Positions 5,670 through 10,253 of a stretch of 10,253 nucleotides of DNA are shown here, in pieces. Within the stretch, counting starts at the first letter, position 1, and each line of letters starts with the position of its first letter. The notes below the pieces were generated by a model. It did not search any database, was not told the DNA's origin, and saw nothing but the letters and a program-made list of their open reading frames with translations. Location of the stretch: the NCBI GenBank assembly GCA_030613285.1, contig JAUWME010000040.1, positions 1 through 10,253 of the forward strand, read 5' to 3'. The DNA is from Candidatus Zymogenus sp. (GTDB lineage: Bacteria > Desulfobacterota > Zymogenia > Zymogenales > Zymogenaceae). Position numbers and translations under genes: made by a program.

Positions 5670-7315
5670 CGACAGAGATGAGTTTTCCCAATGAACCTTG
5701 GAGCGCAAAAGATAGAGATTCTTACATCAAAGAACTTTCAAAAACCGAATATGACGTATTGATCGTTGGCGGCGGAATTACCGGGGGCGGAGTTTTGAGG
5801 GCGCTGGCGCTCCGTGGAATTAGGGCGGCACTCATCGAAAAAGAGGACTTTGCTTTCGGCACCTCGTCCAAAAGCACCCGACTCGCCCACGGAGGAGTCC
5901 GCTACATTAAAAACGGGGCTTTTGGCCTTGTCAAAGAAGAGACCCGCGAGCGGGACTGGATGCGGGATGCCTTCCCAAACATGGTAAGGCCGGTTCCCAT
6001 CATAATGGCCAACTACAGTAAATTCGAAGCGATCATAATGGGAGGATACCTCCGTTTTTATGACCTCCTCTCAGGCTGGGGAAATTATAAAAACCATCAA
6101 CATCTCTCAAAAAAAGAGATCAACGAGATGGAGCCGAACATCAAGATTCCGGGGCTCCATTCCGGCTCCCTTTTGTATGAATGCATCATAAACGACGCAA
6201 GGCTCACTTGCGAGATAGTAAAAGACGGTGTGCTTTCTGGCGGTACTGCCGTTAACTACGTTGAGGCAAAAGAGATAATTAAAAGTGGAGGAAAATGCAA
6301 TGGCGTTGAGGCCGTGGATGTAATCAGTGGCAACAGCTTCACCATCAATGCAAAGAATGTCGTCAACGCCACCGGCCCGTGGACAGATGCTCTGATGCCA
6401 AAGGAGAAAAATCCCATGATACGCCCCGCCAAGGGGGTACACATCGTTGTCAAAAGGGAATCCATAGGAACTGTGGGCGGGCGCTACACAAAAAGCCCAG
6501 CCGAGGGAAGGAGCTGCTTTGTGCTGGCTCACGGCGACTACACGTACATCGGCACCACGGACACCGACTACACGGGAGACCTGGACGAATGTTACACGGA
6601 TCGTAGCGAATACGAATATTTCAAGGGGATTATCAACCACTGCTTTCCTGAAAGCGAATTTGAGGAAAAAGACCTCATCGGGTCATACGCGGGGACAAGG
6701 CCCTTGGTAAAAGAAGAGGGTGTCAACGAAGACAAGACCTCCCGGGAGGAGCACATCGAAGAGGTCAGCCCCGGTTTTTTTACCATCACCGGCGGGAAGC
6801 TGACAATCTTTAGAACCATGGCAGAAAAACTCCTCAAGCACATGGCGGATAAGGGCGCCATCACTCTCGAAAAGACCAATGGGGATATTTCGCGGGTATG
6901 CATCAAGATGGCTATGGGGAAAGACAAGTGGGACGAGAATGTCAAAGACAGTGGTGTCAGCCTTGACGAAAAGACCATGACCCACCTCTTTGAAAATTAC
7001 GGCAGAGGGGGCTTTGAAATTGTCGATTCGGTGAAGAGAGACCCCTCTTTGGGAGACACAATTTTTCCCGGTCATCCCAACATCGTGGCGGAGCTTGAAT
7101 ATTGCCTCAAGTACGAGATGGTAACCCGCGTCAAAGATTTTCTATTACGAAGAACAAATCTCTCTCTGCATCAAAGGGATCAGCATGAATCTCTGGGGCA
7201 AACTGTGGCAGTTGAAATGGCAAAATATCTGGGTTGGGATAAAAATCGGATTGATGACGAAGTCGCAGAGTACGTTCGCATCGCCGAGCTGAACCGCTTC
7301 TTCCTCAAAAAATAA
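5666..7315 (+). CDS. glpD: Glycerol-3-phosphate dehydrogenase, FAD-dependent, GlpD/GlpA type
   Basis: This 549-residue protein oxidises sn-glycerol 3-phosphate to dihydroxyacetone phosphate in the classical family, passing electrons to quinone or an iron-sulfur subunit. The Rossmann FAD motif YDVLIVGGGITGGG (29-42) is followed by acidic EKEDF and SSKSTRLAHGGVRYI (67-81), where Arg79 matches a substrate-binding Arg of E. coli GlpD. FVLAHGDYTYIGTTDTDY (285-302) and SYAGTRPLV (340-348, Arg345) are the other signature segments. ITGGKLTIFRTMAE (374-387) closes the flavin domain. The C-terminal domain includes DFLLRRTNLSLH (491-502). Length is normal for GlpD. ATG 5666 overlaps the upstream stop, with AGGA 8 bases before it. 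The overlap with an iron-sulfur gene recalls glpABC, so the pair probably forms one complex at the inner membrane face. The substrate could be another polyol phosphate. Confidence 0.92.
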   Translation: MTTEMSFPNEPWSAKDRDSYIKELSKTEYDVLIVGGGITGGGVLRALALRGIRAALIEKEDFAFGTSSKSTRLAHGGVRYIKNGAFGLVKEETRERDWMRDAFPNMVRPVPIIMANYSKFEAIIMGGYLRFYDLLSGWGNYKNHQHLSKKEINEMEPNIKIPGLHSGSLLYECIINDARLTCEIVKDGVLSGGTAVNYVEAKEIIKSGGKCNGVEAVDVISGNSFTINAKNVVNATGPWTDALMPKEKNPMIRPAKGVHIVVKRESIGTVGGRYTKSPAEGRSCFVLAHGDYTYIGTTDTDYTGDLDECYTDRSEYEYFKGIINHCFPESEFEEKDLIGSYAGTRPLVKEEGVNEDKTSREEHIEEVSPGFFTITGGKLTIFRTMAEKLLKHMADKGAITLEKTNGDISRVCIKMAMGKDKWDENVKDSGVSLDEKTMTHLFENYGRGGFEIVDSVKRDPSLGDTIFPGHPNIVAELEYCLKYEMVTRVKDFLLRRTNLSLHQRDQHESLGQTVAVEMAKYLGWDKNRIDDEVAEYVRIAELNRFFLKK

Positions 7316-7372
7316 TAGAATGATAAATAAGCTTTCATGCCGTTTTTAACTACGCTACAAATGATGAAAATT

Positions 7373-7426
7373 GTCATTGCGAGAAGAGAGCCCGTCTTGT
7401 GGACGGGAGAGCGACGAAGCAATCTC
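7373..7426 (+). repeat. Family-2 dispersed repeat with internal hairpin
   Basis: GTCATTGCGAGAAGAGAG leads into a hairpin (CCCGTC at 7391-7396, loop TTGTG, GACGGG at 7402-7407), then AGAGCGACGAAGCAATCTC. The flanks match the copy at 4002-4063; the stem sequence differs but still pairs. This is the most complete family-2 unit here. Confidence 0.8.
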
Positions 7427-7511
7427 AATATGCTTTTTCTTAAATGACAAGGTGAAGCAAGGCGACAAAGAAATTATTTGTCATTCCCGCGGAAGCGGGA
7501 ATCCAGGCTAA
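7419..7511 (+). repeat. Direct repeat, right copy (partner of 4197-4290)
   Basis: It has the same start GCAATCTCAATATGCTTTTT and the same end GGGAATCCAGGCTAA as the copy at 4197-4290, with about 90% identity by eye. The changes include TTGGAAAGC becoming GCGGAAGC, which makes this copy's hairpin perfect. With its partner it brackets the iron-sulfur and GlpD-type genes in direct orientation. Confidence 0.75.
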
Positions 7512-7618
7512 AATATCATTCTGGATCCCTTTGTCTCGCTGAGGATGACACTATTTGTCATTCCCTTGGAAAACGGGAATATTATTCTGGATTCCTTTGT
7601 CAAGCAGGCAATTACAGA
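7479..7618. repeat. Two family-1 repeat units
   Basis: The first unit opens with a perfect palindrome, ATTCCCGC at 7483-7490, loop GGAA, GCGGGAAT at 7495-7502, then ATCCAGG, TCATTCTGGATCC and GCTGAGGATGACA (ending at 7552). The second starts at about 7556 (TGTCATTCCCTTGG) and ends CAAGCAGGCAATTACAG. Palindromes of this ATTCCC(N8)GGGAAT form are widespread in bacteria; the Neisseria dRS3 element has the same plan. Confidence 0.8.
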
Positions 7619-7653
7619 ATTCTTTTAGAAGATTTATTAGTCAATCAAATCAT

Positions 7654-7665
7654 TGTTCTTTAACA
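7654..7665 (+). promoter_or_regulatory. boxA-like antitermination sequence in the kinase leader
   Basis: TGTTCTTTAACA is an exact match to the boxA form TGYTCTTTAACA known from rRNA operon leaders, where it binds NusB and S10 in nascent RNA. It lies 55 bases before the kinase ATG on the coding strand. No boxB/boxC or rRNA gene is near, so it may be a chance match in AT-rich DNA. The same bases lie within an inverted repeat, TTGTT-CTTT-AACAA (7653-7666), which might instead be an operator. Confidence 0.3.
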
Positions 7666-7720
7666 ACTCATGGCAATCATTTAATTTAGTTTTCTGGCAA
7701 TTTTTTAGGGATTATCGTAT

Positions 7721-9286
7721 ATGAAAACGACTGAAGAAAGTGGGGCACTCATCCTCGCCATAGACAGCGGGACACAAAACGTCAAGGCAGCGGTATTTGA
7801 CCTTAACGGCAACGAACTATCTCTTGCAAGGTTGCCTCACGCCCCCAACGATTCGCCCCACCCCCGCTGGGTGGAACACAACCCCGAAGATTATTGGGAA
7901 AAGATGTGTGGAGCTGTAAGGGAGGCATTAACGGCCATCGGAAAAAAGAACATCGGAAGAATCAAAGCTGTGGGGCTTACCTCCCAGCGAGGAACGGAGA
8001 TCGCAACCGACAAAGACGGAAACCCCACCCGTCCCGCCATCATTTACAACGACAACCGCACCACAGAAGGCCTAAAAAAGCTCGGCGGCTTCTGGGGACT
8101 TTTCTTCAAAGCCACCGGGATGTACACCGCCATAGAATACGTCCGGGAGCATTCTCGGTTTGTATGGATTAAGATGAACGAGCCGGAAATTTACAAAAAA
8201 ACCCACATCTTCATGCAGGTTGCGAGCTTTCTCACGTACAGGTTGACGGGGGAGATAAAAGAGTCCGTCGGCACGATGGTGGGGATGTTCCCTTACGATT
8301 ACGACAAGCTCAAGTTCTATCCCCAGAAGGGAATTCATAGCATCTTCGGTATCACCCCGGAGCAGCTCCCGGAAGTTGTGCCTCCGGGGACCATCATGGG
8401 ACATATAACCAAATCCGCCTCTAAAAAGACGATGATCCCGGAAGGGCTTCCGGTGGTGGTAGGGGGAGGAGACGTTCAGTCTGCCCTTTTGGGGATGGGG
8501 GTTACCGAAGATACAAGCGCGGCGCTGGTACTGGGCTCCACTGTCGATTTTGATATCCCGTCTAAAAAATACGTCAAGGATAAAAAGCTGAGATTCGTAA
8601 CGTGGCCGGCGGCGATACCGGGCCATTACGTTATGGAAGCCGGTGTTGGGGCGGGGTTTGTTACTGTAACGTGGTTTATGGATGAGCTCGCTCATCTCGA
8701 ATCTCAGCAATCAAAAAAGACCGGCATATCCGCAGAGGAGATACTAAACGATGCCATAAAGAATATCCCGCCGGGGTCCCTGGGACTGATCGCCCAGCCG
8801 TACTGGTCTCCACCCTTTCATCGAGACAGAGCAAGGGGCTCAATAATAGGCTTCACCCTTGCCCACACCAGGGCGCATATCTACAGGGCGCTCCTCGAAG
8901 GTCTCGCACTGGAAATAAGGAGCGGATACGATGCAATCAGTGAGGTATCAGGAGCAAAGATCGATGAGATAAGGGTCTCTGGCGGCGGCTCCGAGAGCGA
9001 CATAGTCCTAGACATCGTGTCAAACGTCTTTGGAATCCCGACGGTAAGAATGAAGGTCTCGGAAGCCGCGGCGCTGGGCGCTGCAATCTCTGCCGCCACA
9101 AGCACCGATCTCTTTTCATCAATCAAAGAGGGTATCGAAAGGATGGTTCACACCACAAAGCGATTTGAACCAAACCCAAAAACTCAGGCAACTTATGAGA
9201 AAATCTACAAGGTTTATATGAAAATATATCCCCGAATGGAAGAGCTGTATTACGAAACGACGGACATAGCATCGTCCATAGACTGA
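7721..9286 (+). CDS. FGGY-family carbohydrate kinase, substrate unknown
   Basis: This 521-residue kinase is of normal FGGY length. It should transfer the ATP gamma-phosphate to a sugar or polyol in the cytoplasm. The first phosphate loop is LAIDSGTQNVKAAVFD (12-27). SQRGTEIATDKDGNP (88-102) and IIYNDNR (107-113) form the substrate-side motif, with Asp111. GGGDVQSALLGMG (248-260) supplies the likely catalytic base, Asp251. The adenosine motif VSGGGSESDIVLDIVSNVFG (419-438) and EAAALGAA (448-455) complete the C-terminal half. Nothing decides between glycerol, erythritol, xylulose or other substrates; from memory it resembles the uncharacterised YgcE-like group as well as xylulokinases. The GlpD-type gene upstream and the symporter gene 17 bases downstream suggest uptake and phosphorylation of a polyol or glycerol-like compound. 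ATG 7721 follows AGGG with 10 bases between; the frame begins in AT-rich leader DNA, probably with its own control. Confidence 0.9.
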   Translation: MKTTEESGALILAIDSGTQNVKAAVFDLNGNELSLARLPHAPNDSPHPRWVEHNPEDYWEKMCGAVREALTAIGKKNIGRIKAVGLTSQRGTEIATDKDGNPTRPAIIYNDNRTTEGLKKLGGFWGLFFKATGMYTAIEYVREHSRFVWIKMNEPEIYKKTHIFMQVASFLTYRLTGEIKESVGTMVGMFPYDYDKLKFYPQKGIHSIFGITPEQLPEVVPPGTIMGHITKSASKKTMIPEGLPVVVGGGDVQSALLGMGVTEDTSAALVLGSTVDFDIPSKKYVKDKKLRFVTWPAAIPGHYVMEAGVGAGFVTVTWFMDELAHLESQQSKKTGISAEEILNDAIKNIPPGSLGLIAQPYWSPPFHRDRARGSIIGFTLAHTRAHIYRALLEGLALEIRSGYDAISEVSGAKIDEIRVSGGGSESDIVLDIVSNVFGIPTVRMKVSEAAALGAAISAATSTDLFSSIKEGIERMVHTTKRFEPNPKTQATYEKIYKVYMKIYPRMEELYYETTDIASSID

Positions 9287-9303
9287 ACTTTAAGGAGGCA
9301 AAA

Positions 9304-10253
9304 ATGAACGAGACGTATACAAGGGACAGGTTAAGTATTGGAACAAAAGTATATTATCTTTTCGGCGATGTTGGTATTTCAATGTGTGTCGCCGCCACTG
9401 CTTTTTTCATCCTCTACTATTTTACAGAAATACCCAAAATCAGCCCGGGCGTGGTTGGAACAGCGCTCCTTTTGGGGAAACTCTAGGATGCCGTAAGCGA
9501 TCCTCTTTTCGGCTGGCTCTCCGATAGGACAAAATCGAGATTTGGAAGAAGGAAGATCTATCTCTACTACGGCTCCATCCCCCTGGGCATTGCCTTTGCC
9601 CTCCTTTGGTTCATGCCCGAATCCTTGGCGCCCGGAGACGTTGACAAATCCGTGAGCTTTGCAACCATCGCCTGGATGATGGCAACTTTTGTCTTTTACT
9701 TTACAATGATTACAGTGGTGTCGGTATCCTACTACGCTATGACACCAGAGCTGACCCGGGACTATGATGAGCGAACAAACCTTACTACCTTCAGAATGAT
9801 CGGGGGTAGTATAGGTTTTTTAATGGGAGCGGGACTTCCCCCATTTATAGCCACCCTCTTTATGACGGAGAAGATCGGCTGGGGCGTAATGGGCGTCTCA
9901 TTTGGCTTGTTTACTGTCGTTATGCTCTTCATATCGGCCCTGAACGTAAAGCAACGCCCAGAGCTTGAGGGGCCTCCTTCTGAGCTTCCCGTTATTAAGT
10001 CAATCTTAATAACGTTTAAAAATAAACCCTACCTCATCCTTATGACCCAGGGGCTTTTCACCTCCGTAGCATTCGGTTTGGTAATGACCTATATGCCGTT
10101 TTTTTTAGAATACCAAATGGATTTAAAAAAACAAATCCCGATACTATTGCCAGCGCTTATGTTAGTAATATTGTTCTTTCTCGTCTTCTGGAAGTGGCTT
10201 TCTGACAAGTGGGAAAAGAAGGGGCCGACTTATGCCCTGGGACTATTTATCGC
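9304..10253 (+). pseudogene. GPH-family (MelB-like) sugar:cation symporter, interrupted by in-frame TAG, 3' end outside window
   Basis: The frame starts at ATG 9304 behind a strong AAGGAGG (9292-9298) and is open for 60 codons. TAG stands at 9484-9486, and the same frame is then open from 9487 to the window end: 316 whole codons including the stop. GPH carriers are usually about 440-500 residues, so perhaps two thirds is present. Residues after the stop read DAVSDPLFGWLSDRT and SRFGRRK, the family signature of the loop between helices 2 and 3. The residue before DA is commonly Trp, and TGG to TAG is one base change. Hydrophobic helices are evident before and after (for example residues 27-40 and several later stretches such as WMMATFVFYFTMITVV). 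The product would import a sugar or polyol with Na+ or H+ for the kinase just upstream. It may be a fresh pseudogene, a sequencing error, or a gene read through by a suppressor. Confidence 0.75.

Larger units (their letters stand above)
7316..7720. other. Repeat-filled intergenic region upstream of the kinase gene
   Basis: The 405-base gap holds a family-2 unit (7373-7426) and two family-1 units (7479-7618), in the same order as the gap at 3970-4514. The last 100 bases are unique and AT-rich and contain a boxA-like sequence (7654-7665) and the ribosome site of the kinase gene (AGGG at 7707-7710). No convincing terminator after the GlpD-type gene and no strong promoter are visible. Confidence 0.65.

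Noticed and set aside
7478..7663. Open frame beginning MSFPRKRESR
   Set aside because: It is the translation of the family-1 repeat and its flank; frames beginning MSFPRKRES are well-known artefacts of this palindrome. It has no ribosome site of its own and no protein-like features.
9484..9486. TAG as pyrrolysine
   Set aside because: The position matches a conserved Trp rather than a methylamine-methyltransferase site, and two other genes in the window end at TAG.

Overview
The window looks like part of the chromosome of a Gram-negative, probably anaerobic bacterium of the Desulfobacterota (old Deltaproteobacteria) type, most likely from an uncultured lineage. This is inference. It rests on lipoprotein and Sec-type signal peptides, a flavoprotein gene beside a cysteine-rich iron-sulfur (CCG-domain) electron-transfer gene, moderate base composition with AT-rich intergenic DNA, and many small palindromic repeats of the kinds that contain ATTCCCGCGGAAGCGGGAAT and GTCATTGCGAGAAG. 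No rRNA, tRNA, phage, transposase or CRISPR array is visible.

Layout. The left part (1-1720) is read on the minus strand: a small secreted or lipid-anchored protein of unknown function (126-575) and a crotonase-superfamily enzyme (943-1662). A divergent promoter region (about 1690-1967) separates these from a plus-strand series: an FAD-linked oxidoreductase of the alkyl-DHAP-synthase/GlcD type (1968-3404), an exported thioredoxin-fold protein without active-site cysteines (3418-3969), a repeat-filled gap (3970-4514), an iron-sulfur CCG-domain protein (4515-5669) overlapping a GlpD-type glycerol-3-phosphate dehydrogenase (5666-7315), a second repeat-filled gap (7316-7720), an FGGY-family carbohydrate kinase (7721-9286) and a GPH-family sugar symporter (9304 to beyond the window). 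The symporter frame is broken by one in-frame TAG at 9484-9486, where the family usually has Trp.

How the genes may work together. Uptake by a sugar or polyol symporter, phosphorylation by an FGGY kinase, oxidation of a glycerol-3-phosphate-like product by the GlpD homologue, and electron transfer through the iron-sulfur partner would form a GlpK/GlpA/GlpC-like catabolic route. The FAD enzyme upstream carries a His-His-His motif and a Tyr at the position used by alkyl-dihydroxyacetonephosphate synthase, so the locus could instead concern ether-linked glycerol compounds or an unknown polyol phosphate. From memory, E. coli has an uncharacterised cluster pairing a similar FAD oxidoreductase (YgcU) with an FGGY kinase (YgcE) and an MFS transporter; this window may be a related module with glycerol-phosphate-type dehydrogenase genes added. 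The substrate cannot be read from the sequence.

The two large intergenic gaps carry the same composite of two dispersed repeat families in the same order and orientation, with one stretch of about 94 bases roughly 90% identical between them. These direct repeats bracket the iron-sulfur/GlpD pair. Smaller fragments of the same families lie at the left edge, upstream of the crotonase gene and between the two left-hand genes.
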